From assembly GCA_938074135.1 (NCBI GenBank), contig CALJFL010000048.1:88547-152546 (forward strand): a stretch of 64,000 nucleotides of DNA, in the 5' to 3' direction. The stretch is from an uncultured Halieaceae bacterium (GTDB taxonomy: Bacteria; Pseudomonadota; Gammaproteobacteria; Pseudomonadales; Halieaceae). The notes beneath the pieces are model-generated. The model searched no databases. It saw only the letters and a program-made list of their open reading frames with translations, and was not told the origin of the DNA. Both the position numbers and the translations under genes were made by a program. Shown here one piece after another: positions 8,190-18,214 of the stretch (the stretch's first letter is position 1; each line of letters begins with the position of its first letter).

Positions 8190-8402
8190 TCAGAGCTTGG
8201 AGACTTCCTCGGCCTGCAGACCTTTGGGGCCTTCGACCAGTTTGAACTCAACCACCTGACCTTCGTTCAGGGTGCGATAGCCCTCTCCTTCGATGGAGCG
8301 GAAGTGAACAAAGACATCGTCGTCACTTTCCTCGCGGGTTATAAAGCCAAACCCTTTGGCGTTGTTGAACCACTTCACCGTGCCGCTAACACGTTCACTC
8401 AT
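8190..8402 (-). CDS. Cold-shock protein, CspA family
   Basis: A 70-residue single cold-shock domain with [16 protein letters not shown] (RNP1) and VFVHF (RNP2). It is a cytoplasmic single-stranded RNA/DNA chaperone. The acidic stretch EESDDD before RNP2 resembles the CspD/CapB branch more than CspA itself, so induction by cold or by stationary phase is open. An AAGGTGG sequence precedes the ATG, and a perfect 26-bp inverted repeat lies 38 bp upstream of the start. Confidence 0.95.
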   Translation of the reverse strand: MSERVSGTVKWFNNAKGFGFITREESDDDVFVHFRSIEGEGYRTLNEGQVVEFKLVEGPKGLQAEEVSKL

Positions 8403-8440
8403 ACCACCTTCCTCGGTTTTGCACTGGGCTTTTTATTATG

Positions 8441-8466
8441 CTTTTCGGTACCGTGGTACCGAAAAG
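8441..8466. repeat. Perfect 26-bp inverted repeat upstream of csp
   Basis: Two 12-bp arms, CTTTTCGGTACC and its complement, flank GT. The element lies between the valS stop and the csp start. Neither strand shows an adjoining T tract, so it is not a canonical intrinsic terminator. It may be a stable hairpin in the csp 5' UTR (RNA-thermometer-like or stabilising) or a dimeric operator. Confidence 0.6.
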
Positions 8467-8491
8467 GCGGGAAACCGATTTTTTTGGGACA

Positions 8492-11260
8492 TTACAGCTG
8501 TTGTATACGCTGCTCCTGCTCCTGTAACTTGGCTAACGCCTGTTTCTGGGCGTCAAGCTTTTCACGTTCTTTGGCGACGACCTCAGCGGGTGCCCGATCT
8601 ACAAACGACGCGTTGGACAACTTGCCCTTAATGCGAGCGAGGTCCTGGTTGAGTTTGTCGATCTCCTTGGCCAGCCTCGACAGTTCTGCCTCCTGGTCTA
8701 TCAGGCCCGCCATGGGCACTAGAATCTCCAGGTTGCCGACCAGCGCGGTCGCCGCAACGGGCGCTTCATCACCCTCTGATAGCCAGGTAATGTCTGCGAG
8801 CTTGGCCAGCTTCACCAGGAACGGCGCATTTTGTTCCAATCTGGATTTATCTGTCTCATCGCCGTTCTTCAGGAGTAACGACAGCGCCTTGCCGGGCGGG
8901 ATATTCATTTCGCCACGGATGTTGCGCACGCCGACAATAACGCCTTTGAGCCATTCTATATCTGCGTTTGCAGCCTTGTCTATCGCCTTGTCATCGGTCA
9001 CAGGGTAGGGCTGCAACATGATGGTTGGCCCAGAGACACCAGCCAACGGGGCCACGGTTTGCCAGATTTCCTCGGTGATGAAAGGCATGAAGGGATGCAG
9101 TAAACGCAGCCAGGTCTCCAGCACCCGGATGAGGGTTCGGCGGGTACCGCGCTTGGCTTCCGCGCTGGCTTGTTCGTCCCAGAGCACGGGCTTGGACAAC
9201 TCCAGATACCAATCGCAGTACTCGTTCCAGATAAATTCGTAAAGTGCCTGCGAGGCGTGGTCAAAACGATAGTGTTCAATGGCGCGGGTGACTGCCAGCT
9301 CTGTCTCCTGCAGGCGACTGAGAATCCAGCGATCTGCGAGACTGAGTTCCACCGCCAGGTCACCCTGTTGGCCACAATCCTCCCCCTCGCAGTTCATCAG
9401 CACGTAGCGGGCAGCATTCCAGATCTTGTTACAGAAGTTGCGGAAACCCTCGATGCGACCAATATCAAATTTGATATCCCGGCCGGTGGAGGCCAGTGAA
9501 TAATAGGTAAAGCGCAGGGCGTCGGTGCCATAGGGGTCTATGCCCTCCGGGAATTGCTTGCGGGTCGCTTTTTCGATGCGTTTGGCCAGCTTTGGCTGCA
9601 TCATTCCGGCGGTACGCTTGGCGATCAATGGTTCCAGTTCGATGCCATCGATGAGGTCGATTGGATCGATCACATTACCCTTGGACTTGGACATCTTCTG
9701 GCCTTCCACGTCGCGGACGAGGCCGTGCACGTAGACGGTGTGAAAGGGAACTTCCTGGCGGAAGTGCAGGGTCATCATGATCATCCTGGCGACCCAGAAA
9801 AATATAATATCGAAGCCGGTAACCAGCACGCTGCTGGGGTGAAACAGCGCCAGTTCCTGGGTTTCCTCGGGCCAGCCCAGTGTCGAGAATGTCCACAGGG
9901 CAGACGAAAACCAGGTGTCCAGGACATCTTCGTCCTGGCTCAATTCCAGCTGCTCACCCAGTCCGTACTCGGACCTTACCGCTGCCTCATCTGCACCGAC
10001 GTAGACATTACCGTCGGCATCGTACCAGGCCGGTATTCGATGGCCCCACCACAGCTGGCGACTGATGCACCAGTCCTGTATGTCCCGCATCCAGGCAAAG
10101 TAGGTGTTCTCCCACTGTTTTGGTACAAAGTTGATCGCCCCTGATTCGACGGCCTCAATCGCGGGCTTGGCCAGCGTTTTAGCGTCGACATACCACTGTG
10201 GCGTCAAATAGGGCTCTATGACAACGCCAGAACGATCACCACGGGGCACTTTCAGGGTGTGGTCTTCGATCTTGTCGAGCAGGCCCAGGGCGTCCAGGTC
10301 GGCGACGACGCGCGCGCGGGCTTCGAAGCGATCCAGTCCCCGGTAGGCCTCGGGGGCATTGTCATTGATAGCGCCATTGTGATTGAGAATGTTGATCAGC
10401 GGCAGTTCATGCCGTTGGCCCATCTCGTAATCATTAAAATCGTGGGCCGGGGTGATTTTCACGCAGCCGGTACCGAACTCGCGATCCACGTAATCGTCGG
10501 CAATGATCGGTATCTGCCGGCCGGTCAGTGGCAGGTCGATGGTCTGGCCGATCAGGGCTGCGTAGCGTTCGTCCTCGGGATGAACGGCTACCGCAGTGTC
10601 ACCCAGCATGGTCTCCGGCCGGGTGGTCGCTACGGTCAGATGGCCCTCGCCATTGCTGAGCGGGTACCGAAAGTGCCACAGGTGACCTTTTTCTTCCTCG
10701 GACACGACCTCCAGGTCAGAAATGGCAGTATGCAGAGCAGGGTCCCAGTTCACCAGGCGCTGGCCCCGGTAGAGCAGCCCTTCGCGATAGAGTTTGATGA
10801 ATACTTCCTGCACGGCCGCGCTCAGGCCCGGATCCATAGTAAAGCGCTCTCGAGACCAATCCATGGAGGAACCCAGGCGCCGCAGCTGACGGGTTATGGT
10901 GTCGCCGGACTCCTCTTTCCACTCCCAGACTTTGTCGATAAATTTTTCCCGGCCCAACGCGTGGCGGTCAGTGCCCTGGGCTTCCAGTTGGCGTTCGACA
11001 ACCATCTGGGTGGCGATGCCGGCGTGGTCGGTACCCACTTGCCACAGCGTGTTGTAGCCGGCCATGCGGTGGTAGCGGATCAGGGCGTCCATGATCGCTT
11101 CCTGGAAGCCGTGTCCCATATGCAGGCTGCCCGTCACATTGGGCGGTGGAATCATGATGCTGTAGGCTTGCTCGCCGCCCTGGGGAGCAAAATAGCCGTT
11201 GCGCTCCCACTCTTCGTACCAGCGGGTTTCGATGTCGGCGGGTTGGAATGTCTTTTCCAT
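8492..11260 (-). CDS. valS: Valyl-tRNA synthetase
   Basis: A 922-residue class Ia synthetase charging tRNA-Val, close to the family's usual length of about 950. The ATP-binding HIGH signature is HMGH at residues 47-50 within [15 protein letters not shown], and KMSKS is at 522-526. The editing (CP1) domain is recognisable from [16 protein letters not shown] to [12 protein letters not shown]. The C-terminus ends in the coiled-coil arm typical of ValRS. It lies downstream of pepA and holC on the same strand, the usual gammaproteobacterial order, with 59 bp separating it from holC. Confidence 0.98.
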   Translation of the reverse strand: MEKTFQPADIETRWYEEWERNGYFAPQGGEQAYSIMIPPPNVTGSLHMGHGFQEAIMDALIRYHRMAGYNTLWQVGTDHAGIATQMVVERQLEAQGTDRHALGREKFIDKVWEWKEESGDTITRQLRRLGSSMDWSRERFTMDPGLSAAVQEVFIKLYREGLLYRGQRLVNWDPALHTAISDLEVVSEEEKGHLWHFRYPLSNGEGHLTVATTRPETMLGDTAVAVHPEDERYAALIGQTIDLPLTGRQIPIIADDYVDREFGTGCVKITPAHDFNDYEMGQRHELPLINILNHNGAINDNAPEAYRGLDRFEARARVVADLDALGLLDKIEDHTLKVPRGDRSGVVIEPYLTPQWYVDAKTLAKPAIEAVESGAINFVPKQWENTYFAWMRDIQDWCISRQLWWGHRIPAWYDADGNVYVGADEAAVRSEYGLGEQLELSQDEDVLDTWFSSALWTFSTLGWPEETQELALFHPSSVLVTGFDIIFFWVARMIMMTLHFRQEVPFHTVYVHGLVRDVEGQKMSKSKGNVIDPIDLIDGIELEPLIAKRTAGMMQPKLAKRIEKATRKQFPEGIDPYGTDALRFTYYSLASTGRDIKFDIGRIEGFRNFCNKIWNAARYVLMNCEGEDCGQQGDLAVELSLADRWILSRLQETELAVTRAIEHYRFDHASQALYEFIWNEYCDWYLELSKPVLWDEQASAEAKRGTRRTLIRVLETWLRLLHPFMPFITEEIWQTVAPLAGVSGPTIMLQPYPVTDDKAIDKAANADIEWLKGVIVGVRNIRGEMNIPPGKALSLLLKNGDETDKSRLEQNAPFLVKLAKLADITWLSEGDEAPVAATALVGNLEILVPMAGLIDQEAELSRLAKEIDKLNQDLARIKGKLSNASFVDRAPAEVVAKEREKLDAQKQALAKLQEQEQRIQQL

Positions 11261-11319
11261 GGCTGTCGGCTTGCGGGTTCTGGCCCGATCCTGCGCTTAA
11301 AGGGGCGCGATTATACGCC

Positions 11320-11739
11320 TCAAAGGTCGTGCTTTTCCAATTGGTAACCACGGGCCTGGTAGAAGCGCCAGGATTGACGCAGTATCGCCAGGCTTTGCTC
11401 ATCCTGCGTTACCACCTCGGCGACCCGATTAAAGCGGCCGAAAAATTCCGGGACCGCCAGTTGCAGGTTAACCAGAAGGTCATTATGGTCGCCCGGTTCC
11501 TGCCCCCAGCCAATGGCGATCTGTTGCGAGTCCTCTTCTCCAGCGATGCCGTGGGGCAGAAAACTGGCTGGCCGATAACTCCACAGCAGCTCGTCGAGTT
11601 GTCTGCCCTGGGCCTCGTCGACGGCATTGATAAAGACCCGGTGACCCTGCTGAACCGCTTTATCAACCAGCCTCGCAGCCACATGCAGACGCTGCCCGGG
11701 CTCGGCGCTCTGCACCACGTAGAAACCTACCCGGGTCAT
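11320..11739 (-). CDS. holC: DNA polymerase III chi subunit
   Basis: A 139-residue chi-like protein linking the clamp loader (through psi) to the C-terminal tail of SSB. Diagnostic segments are VGFYVVQ at the start, DELLWSYRPASFLPHG in the middle and RFNRVAEVV near the end. Its position between pepA and valS is conserved in gammaproteobacteria. Only 4 bp separate it from the pepA stop, so translation is probably coupled. Confidence 0.95.
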   Translation of the reverse strand: MTRVGFYVVQSAEPGQRLHVAARLVDKAVQQGHRVFINAVDEAQGRQLDELLWSYRPASFLPHGIAGEEDSQQIAIGWGQEPGDHNDLLVNLQLAVPEFFGRFNRVAEVVTQDEQSLAILRQSWRFYQARGYQLEKHDL

Positions 11740-11743
11740 GCGG

Positions 11744-13237
11744 CTACTTGCCTACCCGGTCTCGCAGGTACTGCGTTAGTAATGCCACTGGTCTGCCGGT
11801 AGCACCTTTGGGGGTGCTGTCCCAGGCCGAGCCGGCAATATCAAGGTGCGCCCAATCGTATTTTTCGGCGAACCGGGACAGGAAGCACGCAGCGGTGATG
11901 CTGCCACCGCCGGGGCCGCCAATGTTGGCCACATCGGCGAAGTTGCTGTTCAGCTGTTTCTGGTAGTCGTCCCACAGTGGCATGCGCCAGGCCCGATCAT
12001 GGCTGCTTACGCCGGCGGACAATAGCTGGTCGGCGAGCTCGTCCTTGTTGGCATAGAGTGCCGAAGCATGGGCGCCCAACGCCACCACACAGGCTCCGGT
12101 TAAGGTGGCGATATCGATAACAGCACGGGGCTTGTAACGCTCCGCATAGGTGAGAGCATCGCATAGCACAAGGCGTCCCTCGGCATCGGTATTGAGCACC
12201 TCTATGGTTTTGCCGGACATACTGGTGACCACATCACCCGGTTTGGTCGCGCCGCCACTGGGCATATTCTCGGCGGCAGCGACAATGGCCACGACGTTGA
12301 GTCCCAGCCCCAGATCGGCGACCGCCTGCATGGTGCCAAAGACACTGGCAGCGCCACCCATATCGAATTTCATTTCATCCATTTTCGCGCCGGGCTTCAG
12401 CGAGATGCCACCGGTATCGAAGGTGATTCCCTTGCCAACTAACACATAGGGCTGGTCGGCAGCTTTGCCGCCTTTGTACTCCATGATGATCAGGCGCGCT
12501 GGTTCGTCACTACCGGCAGATACCGAGAGCAGGGAACCCATGCCCAGGTCGCGCATTTTTTTCTCGTCGAGAATACGAGTGGTCAGTTTGGCCTGGCCTT
12601 TGGCCAACTTGCGGGCCTCACCGGCAAGGTAGTTGGGGGTGCAGATGTTGCCCGGCAGGTTAGCCAGATTGCGCGCCGTATTGACCCCTTGGCCGGTGTG
12701 CCTGCCTGCAGCCAGCGCGGCTGAGGCTGCACGGGTGCTGATTTTCTTCCCTGGATCGACAACAACGCGGCGCAGCTTGCTGGCCGCAGCGGGTTTGGAC
12801 AGTGTCCTCGTATAACGATAGCTGGCCGCGACAATTTGGCGGGCAAGTTGATCGAGCAACCAGGCGCTGTCGGTGTTCCTGGCGCGGAAGCTTCCCAGAT
12901 GGATTGTGGCATCCTTTGCCTGGCTCTTGGTCAGTGCCTTGGCGGCATTGAGGCAGAACTGCAGGGCTATGGCCCTGTCGGCTTTCTTGCTTTCGCCACA
13001 GCCTACCAATAGCAGCCGTTTCGCCTTGCCGCTGGCAGGCAGAAGCAGGGTCTCGCCCTTGGCCCCGGAGAAGTCTCCAAGCTCCAGCGTCCGTCGAATA
13101 ATACCGTCACCGGCGCGGTCCAGCTGCTGAGCAGCGCCAGACAGTTTGGCGGTAGCAAATACCGGCAACACAGCACACTGTGTTGCGGTTGCTGTGGGAT
13201 CGTCGATACTGCGGGCGGTGAAAGTGATTTTGCTCAT
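11744..13237 (-). CDS. pepA: Leucyl aminopeptidase (M17)
   Basis: A 497-residue cytosolic M17 aminopeptidase with two catalytic metals. Residues 269-276 read KGITFDTG and 349-356 are the signature NTDAEGRL. Metal-binding Lys/Asp/Glu positions in KGITFDTGG, KFDMGGAA and the signature are all intact. In enterics and pseudomonads PepA also binds DNA (cer recombination, carAB and virulence-gene control); whether this one does is not visible. First gene of pepA-holC-valS, divergent from lptF with 98 bp between starts. Confidence 0.97.
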   Translation of the reverse strand: MSKITFTARSIDDPTATATQCAVLPVFATAKLSGAAQQLDRAGDGIIRRTLELGDFSGAKGETLLLPASGKAKRLLLVGCGESKKADRAIALQFCLNAAKALTKSQAKDATIHLGSFRARNTDSAWLLDQLARQIVAASYRYTRTLSKPAAASKLRRVVVDPGKKISTRAASAALAAGRHTGQGVNTARNLANLPGNICTPNYLAGEARKLAKGQAKLTTRILDEKKMRDLGMGSLLSVSAGSDEPARLIIMEYKGGKAADQPYVLVGKGITFDTGGISLKPGAKMDEMKFDMGGAASVFGTMQAVADLGLGLNVVAIVAAAENMPSGGATKPGDVVTSMSGKTIEVLNTDAEGRLVLCDALTYAERYKPRAVIDIATLTGACVVALGAHASALYANKDELADQLLSAGVSSHDRAWRMPLWDDYQKQLNSNFADVANIGGPGGGSITAACFLSRFAEKYDWAHLDIAGSAWDSTPKGATGRPVALLTQYLRDRVGK

Positions 13238-13335
13238 GGGAATTCCTTCGCTGTCATATAGCGGCGTAGTGTATGATGTCGAGCGTACGAACTAAACCAC
13301 GAAGTGATGAAAAACGCCCCCTGACCTGGCTCTGT

Positions 13336-14451
13336 ATGAAGATTCTTCGCTATCTCAACCGGGAAATATTAACGCACATGGTGGCTGTGAGTTTCGTGCT
13401 GTTGGTTATTATCATCAGCGGGCGATTCGTGAAATACCTCGCGGAGGCTGCTGTCGGCGATATTGCCGCCGGAATCCTGCTACCGGTCATGCTCTATCGG
13501 CTGCCGGGCTTTCTTGAGCTTATCATTCCCCTTGGCCTGTTTATTGGCATCCTGATGTCGTACGGGCGTCTCTACGTGGAAAGTGAGATGGTGATTCTGT
13601 CGGCCTGCGGCGTCAGCCCGCAACGCCTGGCCCTGTACACGCTGGTTCCCGCGAGTGTCGTGGTCATCATAGTGGCGCTACTGAGCCTGCTGATTACCCC
13701 GCTGGGTGCGCAAAGGTCGGCGGCACTGTTGGATGATCCTGGTTCCCAACAGGGGCTGCAGTCACTGGTGGCTGGTCGCTTCCAGACCCGGCGCGGCAGC
13801 GATATCGTCAGTTATGCACAGACCATTTCCGCAGAAACCGGGGTCATGAGTTCAGTGTTCCTGACCCAGCGAGCGAGTGACAAAGACGTCGATCCGAGGA
13901 TGGTGATCACTGTCGCCCAGGAGGGCGAGATGCGTATTGATCCCGATACGGGCGCCCGTTACATGGAGCTGCGCAAGGGCTATCGCTATACAGGTATGCC
14001 CGGCCGCCTCGACTACGAAGTGGTCAGCTTCGATCGATTCGGGGAACTGATACCGGAGCCCGAGGGCGGAATCAGAACCGCGTCGCCGGTCGACGGCAGG
14101 ACAACACTGGCATTGTTGCGCTCGTCGAAGCAGGAGGACATTGCCGCACTCAAATGGCGGCTGTCGCTGCCGTTTATGGTGCCCATAGTGGCCATTATTG
14201 CCATGTGCCTGAGTCGAACGGATCACCGCCGCGGTCGCTATATAAAAATGGCACCGGCATTCCTGATCTATCTCTCTTACCTGATGTTACTGGCCAACGC
14301 CCGCACCGCTGTTGAGGATGGAGCAGGTAATGTGCTGCTCAGCTTCTGGGCCGTGCACAGCGCATTCGCGCTACTCGCCCTGGGTATGTTGTTTGGTGGT
14401 CAGCTACAGACGCGCTTCAGGCTGTGGAGGCTGGCCCGTGAACAAACTTGA
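13336..14451 (+). CDS. lptF: LPS export permease LptF
   Basis: A 371-residue inner-membrane subunit of the LptB2FG transporter moving lipopolysaccharide from the inner membrane to the LptC/A/D bridge. It shows the family layout: two N-terminal helices (MVAVSFVLLVIIISGRFV onward), a periplasmic beta-jellyroll, and C-terminal helices (LPFMVPIVAIIAMCL). The ATG at 13336 gives the typical start MKILRYLNREI; an in-frame ATG at 13273 would add 21 atypical residues. It overlaps lptG by 14 bp. Confidence 0.95.
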   Translation: MKILRYLNREILTHMVAVSFVLLVIIISGRFVKYLAEAAVGDIAAGILLPVMLYRLPGFLELIIPLGLFIGILMSYGRLYVESEMVILSACGVSPQRLALYTLVPASVVVIIVALLSLLITPLGAQRSAALLDDPGSQQGLQSLVAGRFQTRRGSDIVSYAQTISAETGVMSSVFLTQRASDKDVDPRMVITVAQEGEMRIDPDTGARYMELRKGYRYTGMPGRLDYEVVSFDRFGELIPEPEGGIRTASPVDGRTTLALLRSSKQEDIAALKWRLSLPFMVPIVAIIAMCLSRTDHRRGRYIKMAPAFLIYLSYLMLLANARTAVEDGAGNVLLSFWAVHSAFALLALGMLFGGQLQTRFRLWRLAREQT

Positions 14452-15499
14452 CCGCTATGTTGGTAAAACAGTGCTGGCGGCCATACTGCTGGTGCTGGCC
14501 ATTATTGTCGGGCTAGATGCCGTGGCCGCGTTCATCGACGAGGCGGACAACATCGATGAAACCTATACTTTCGGCCAGGTCACCATTTATGTGTTGCTGA
14601 CGCTGCCGGGACGCTTTTACGAGTTTATTCCTTTTGCCGCGCTGATAGGCTGCCTGATCGGACTCGGTCAGTTGGCCAGCTCAAGTGAATTGGTGGTTAT
14701 GCGTGGCGCCGGTGTGTCCACCGGCCGATTGGTGTGGATTGTTATGAAGCCGGCGCTGCTGGTGGCGGTGGCGGGATTCCTGGTCGGAGAATACGTCGCG
14801 CCAAATACGGAACAAATGGCTCAGAGCCATCGCGCCATTGCCCAGAATCCCGGTGAGGGTGTCGCCGGTAAGTACGGCATCTGGAATCGCGAGGGGAACA
14901 GCTTCCTGCACTTCAATGCGCTGGAGGCCAATGGGGTGGTGTACGGCGTCACCTTGTTACAGTTTGATAACCGCTACCGGTTGCAGTCTGCTCTGCGTGC
15001 GCAGCGGGCCACGTTTCAGCGCGATCACTGGCTGATGGAGCAAGTGGTCAAAACCGATTTCACCAGCTGGGAGACTACCCGCACACGGCATACCACGCTG
15101 CGCTGGGATACGGGTGTCACCCCGGAGTTGTTGACGATGGAGGTGGTTGCACCGGACCAACTACCGCTGGCGGATTTGTACCGCTACAGCCGTTACCTGA
15201 TGCAGCAGGGGCTTGATGCAGATGACTTTGAACTGGCCATGTGGCGAAAAATCTTGCAGCCGCTGGCGATCGCCGGTCTGGTGCTGGTGGCGATTTCGTT
15301 CATCTTCGGTCCACTGCGCGATGGCACCATGGGTTTCCGAATTTTCGCCGGGGTTATTGTAGGTATCGTGTTTCGTACCAGCCAGGACCTGCTGGGTCCG
15401 GCCAGTTTGGTGTTCGGCTTTTCTCCGCTGTACGCGGCGCTTATCCCGATCGCAGTCTGTATGCTTTTTGGTATTGGACTGCTGCAAAAAGCCCGCTAG
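14438..15499 (+). CDS. lptG: LPS export permease LptG
   Basis: A 353-residue partner of LptF. The GTG start at 14438 gives MNKLDRYVGKTVLAAILLV, the expected LptG opening, and overlaps lptF by 14 bp, implying coupled translation. Three C-terminal membrane helices follow the periplasmic domain (LAIAGLVLVAISFIFGPLRDG). The stop overlaps the stop of the convergent RDD gene by 4 bp. Confidence 0.95.
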   Translation: MNKLDRYVGKTVLAAILLVLAIIVGLDAVAAFIDEADNIDETYTFGQVTIYVLLTLPGRFYEFIPFAALIGCLIGLGQLASSSELVVMRGAGVSTGRLVWIVMKPALLVAVAGFLVGEYVAPNTEQMAQSHRAIAQNPGEGVAGKYGIWNREGNSFLHFNALEANGVVYGVTLLQFDNRYRLQSALRAQRATFQRDHWLMEQVVKTDFTSWETTRTRHTTLRWDTGVTPELLTMEVVAPDQLPLADLYRYSRYLMQQGLDADDFELAMWRKILQPLAIAGLVLVAISFIFGPLRDGTMGFRIFAGVIVGIVFRTSQDLLGPASLVFGFSPLYAALIPIAVCMLFGIGLLQKAR

Positions 15500-16002
15500 T
15501 CTGCGCTTGTTTTAGCGCCAGCCTTATCCGCTTTTCGTTTAGGTAACAGCAGTAGTTGAGTGCCCGACAAGCGGTCGTGCCAGCTGCGGCCTTCGCCATC
15601 GAACAGGCACCACAAGTAGCCCAGTCCCAGGCATAGCGCAGAGAGTAGTGCGGCGAGGCAACGCACCACACAATCGCGCAGGGTCACATCGTCGCCATCC
15701 TTCCTGACGAGTTTGATTCGCCATGCCTGCATGCCCAGGGTCTGGCCGCTTTTCAGCCAGAAAATACTGAAGAAAGTAATGACAGTCAGCACTGCAATGC
15801 ACTGCACTGCCAGCCGCGGTAGTGCAATGTCTGCGGCGCTGCCGCCAGTGCCGGACATGAGAGCGCCCTGTAGTCCCAGCGCAATTGCCACGCTGAACAT
15901 GATGAGCGGCAGAACCAGCAAGGTGTCATACAGTATGGCCATCAATCTGCGCAGCAGAAACGGCGGCGGGAGCTTGGCCTCGGCGGTGGTGTCTTTGGTC
16001 AT
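15496..16002 (-). CDS. RDD-family membrane protein
   Basis: A 168-residue protein with three hydrophobic segments and the RDD-family pattern: RRLMAILYDTLLVLPLIMF at the N-terminus and LGMQAWRIKLVRKDG before the last part. Function is unknown; some RDD proteins act in ion transport. The ATG at 16002 is preferred over an upstream in-frame ATG (16080), which adds 26 non-membrane residues unlike the family. It converges on lptG with a 4-bp overlap and is divergent from the response-regulator gene. Confidence 0.85.
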   Translation of the reverse strand: MTKDTTAEAKLPPPFLLRRLMAILYDTLLVLPLIMFSVAIALGLQGALMSGTGGSAADIALPRLAVQCIAVLTVITFFSIFWLKSGQTLGMQAWRIKLVRKDGDDVTLRDCVVRCLAALLSALCLGLGYLWCLFDGEGRSWHDRLSGTQLLLLPKRKADKAGAKTSAD

Positions 16003-16114
16003 GGCGGGCAGTCTAGCATTACCGGTCGACGATGAGCCAAGCATTCGCCGGCAGCCGATTGAGCACGTCGACGCCGGCATGCTACATTGCCTGACCCTGT
16101 AGGCGAGCGCCCCT

Positions 16115-16807
16115 ATGAAAGTACTACTGGTAGAAGACGATGCCAGCGTTGGTCAGTTTGTCGTCGACGAATTGACCGCCGTTGGTCATCAGTGTGTGCA
16201 TCGCACGGATGGTGAACAGGGCCTGCAGGAAGCGCGTAGCGCTGACTATGATGTGCTTATTGTCGATCGCATGCTGCCCAAGGTAGACGGTCTTACGCTC
16301 ATAAAAACCCTGCGCAATACGGGTAATCAGACGCCAGTCCTTATACTCAGCGCCCTCGGAGAGGTTGATGACCGGGTCAAGGGCCTGCACAGCGGCGCTG
16401 ATGACTACCTGGTCAAGCCGTTCTCCATGGCAGAGCTGGAGGCGAGGTTACAGGTGCTGCAGCGGCGCGCGGCACTGCCGTCCAGCGAGGCACCTACATC
16501 ACTGGAGGTCGAGGATCTGCGCATGGATCTGCTGACCCAGACGGTGCGGCGACAGGGCGTGGAGGTGGCATTGCAGCCTCGCGAATACAAGCTGCTGGAG
16601 TACCTGATGCGTCACCCGGGTCAGGTTGTGACCCGGGCGATGTTGCTCGAGCATGTCTGGGGCTACCATTTTGACCCGCAGACCAACGTCATCGACGTCC
16701 ATGTTTCGCGCTTGCGTCAAAAGATCGATAAGGATTTCGAGAGTCCACTATTGACCACGGTACGCGGTGCCGGCTATCGCCTTGGTAGTGAGGCCCCGGC
16801 CCGCTAG
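16115..16807 (+). CDS. OmpR-family response regulator
   Basis: A 230-residue regulator. The receiver domain (residues 1-118) has the acidic pair in VEDD, the phosphoacceptor Asp51 in DRMLP and Lys in VKPF. The C-terminal winged helix (about 130-225) has YKLLEYLMRHPGQVVTR and VDVHVSRLRQKID. The gene lies 21 bp upstream of its sensor kinase, forming a two-gene operon. The signal cannot be told from sequence; the domain set resembles the CopR/PfeR/QseB metal- and stress-responsive group. Confidence 0.96.
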   Translation: MKVLLVEDDASVGQFVVDELTAVGHQCVHRTDGEQGLQEARSADYDVLIVDRMLPKVDGLTLIKTLRNTGNQTPVLILSALGEVDDRVKGLHSGADDYLVKPFSMAELEARLQVLQRRAALPSSEAPTSLEVEDLRMDLLTQTVRRQGVEVALQPREYKLLEYLMRHPGQVVTRAMLLEHVWGYHFDPQTNVIDVHVSRLRQKIDKDFESPLLTTVRGAGYRLGSEAPAR

Positions 16808-16828
16808 TTAGCGCAGCGTAGCAATCCT

Positions 16829-18214
16829 ATGAAAATACGTGACGTCCTCACCAGCCTGACCTTCCGCTACATTGCCCGCTATGTCACCGCCTTGAGTTTC
16901 ACGGTGTTTGTCCTTCTGGGCGCACTTTACGGCTACTTCAGTTACACCTATTTCAGTGATCTGAGTGAATCAATCCTCGAGGAACTCGAGACCTTACAGC
17001 TCATTCATCGCGGCCAGTCTTTACCTGGCGTGCGCCAGTACATTGACGATCAACTGGCCACGCCGGCGGTGGGACGTTTTTCCTACCTCGTTGCAGACAG
17101 GGAATCCAACAAACTGGCCGGTGACCTGCCTCTGGCACCGAACTACCAGGAATTTACCGGCGGCTGGTTGGGCTTCGAGCTAGCCTTGTCCAACTGGGGT
17201 GAAACGGTCGACGTGGACTTCCTGGCCAGGAGCGCTGAACTGGGCGATGGTCAGTGGGCGCTTGTGGCGCGCAGCTATGCCGATACCGCGCAGCAGGTTG
17301 CTGTTGTTTTCCAAACGTTGTTCAGGGCAATGCTGGCAACAGTCTTGCTGGGTATTATCGGCGGCTTTCTCAGTGCGGCCGCGAGTCTTGATCGGGTCGA
17401 ATTGCTCAATCTTGAGCTCGATCGGATCGTGCGCTCGAATCCGGCAGCGCGCCTGGACGTTACCGATCGTAAAGGTTACGTACGTCAATTGGCCATAGGC
17501 ATGAATAACATCCTGGCTCAGATGGAGTCTTTGATGCAGGGCGTACGGATGGTGTCGGACAATATTGCCCATGATTTGCGCACACCGCTGACCAGAATGC
17601 GTAACAATCTCAGCCAACTTGGACACAAACTCGATGCCGACAATCGCCGCGAAGTAGACGTCATTATTGAGGAGTGTGACGAACTGCTCGCTTCGTTCAA
17701 TGCACTGTTGAGAATATCAGCCCTGGAAGCCGGGGCGGTGCACTCGGGAGAGTCTGATATTGACCTGGTGGTCGTACTGCGCGACGTGGCCGAACTGTAT
17801 GAACCGGTAGCCGCCCAGAAGAACATCCAGATTCAACTCGAGGTGCCCGACGAGTTTTATTTTTGTGGCGATCGCGACCTGCTGTTCCAGATGGCAGCCA
17901 ACCTGGTGGATAACGCGGTCAAGTATACTGTGGAAAATTCGACTGTCACGCTTGCGCTGCAGCCGTTAAACGATGGTAGTTGCAATATTGTGGTAGCCGA
18001 CGCCGGGCCGGGTATTCCCGTCGCGGATCGGAAGAATGTGTTCCGGCGATTTTACCGGCAGGAGTCGAGTCGTGGCCAGCAGCCTGGCCACGGGCTCGGG
18101 TTGAGCCTGGTGCAGGCGATCGTCCAGCATCATCGGGGCAGTGTGCAGTTGTCCAGTAATAATCCCGGTCTGCGGGTGAGAATCACTTTACCAGCCAAGG
18201 TTACTCAAGGCTGA
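16829..18214 (+). CDS. Sensor histidine kinase
   Basis: A 461-residue inner-membrane kinase partner of the upstream regulator. Helices lie at about residues 17-40 and 163-187, enclosing a periplasmic sensor region of about 120 residues. A HAMP-like linker follows (to about 236), then the HisKA domain with His248 in SDNIAHDLRTPLTR. The HATPase domain has the N box NLVDNAVKYT, G1 DAGPGIP and G2 GHGLGLSLV. The last codons overlap a convergent gene by 14 bp. The periplasmic domain matches no sensor fold I can name. Confidence 0.95.
   Translation: MKIRDVLTSLTFRYIARYVTALSFTVFVLLGALYGYFSYTYFSDLSESILEELETLQLIHRGQSLPGVRQYIDDQLATPAVGRFSYLVADRESNKLAGDLPLAPNYQEFTGGWLGFELALSNWGETVDVDFLARSAELGDGQWALVARSYADTAQQVAVVFQTLFRAMLATVLLGIIGGFLSAAASLDRVELLNLELDRIVRSNPAARLDVTDRKGYVRQLAIGMNNILAQMESLMQGVRMVSDNIAHDLRTPLTRMRNNLSQLGHKLDADNRREVDVIIEECDELLASFNALLRISALEAGAVHSGESDIDLVVVLRDVAELYEPVAAQKNIQIQLEVPDEFYFCGDRDLLFQMAANLVDNAVKYTVENSTVTLALQPLNDGSCNIVVADAGPGIPVADRKNVFRRFYRQESSRGQQPGHGLGLSLVQAIVQHHRGSVQLSSNNPGLRVRITLPAKVTQG

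Noticed and set aside
10259..11347. A 362-codon open frame on the plus strand opposite valS
   Set aside because: It lies wholly antisense to the well-supported valS gene, has low-complexity composition without a family signature, and arises from the codon bias of a GC-rich gene.
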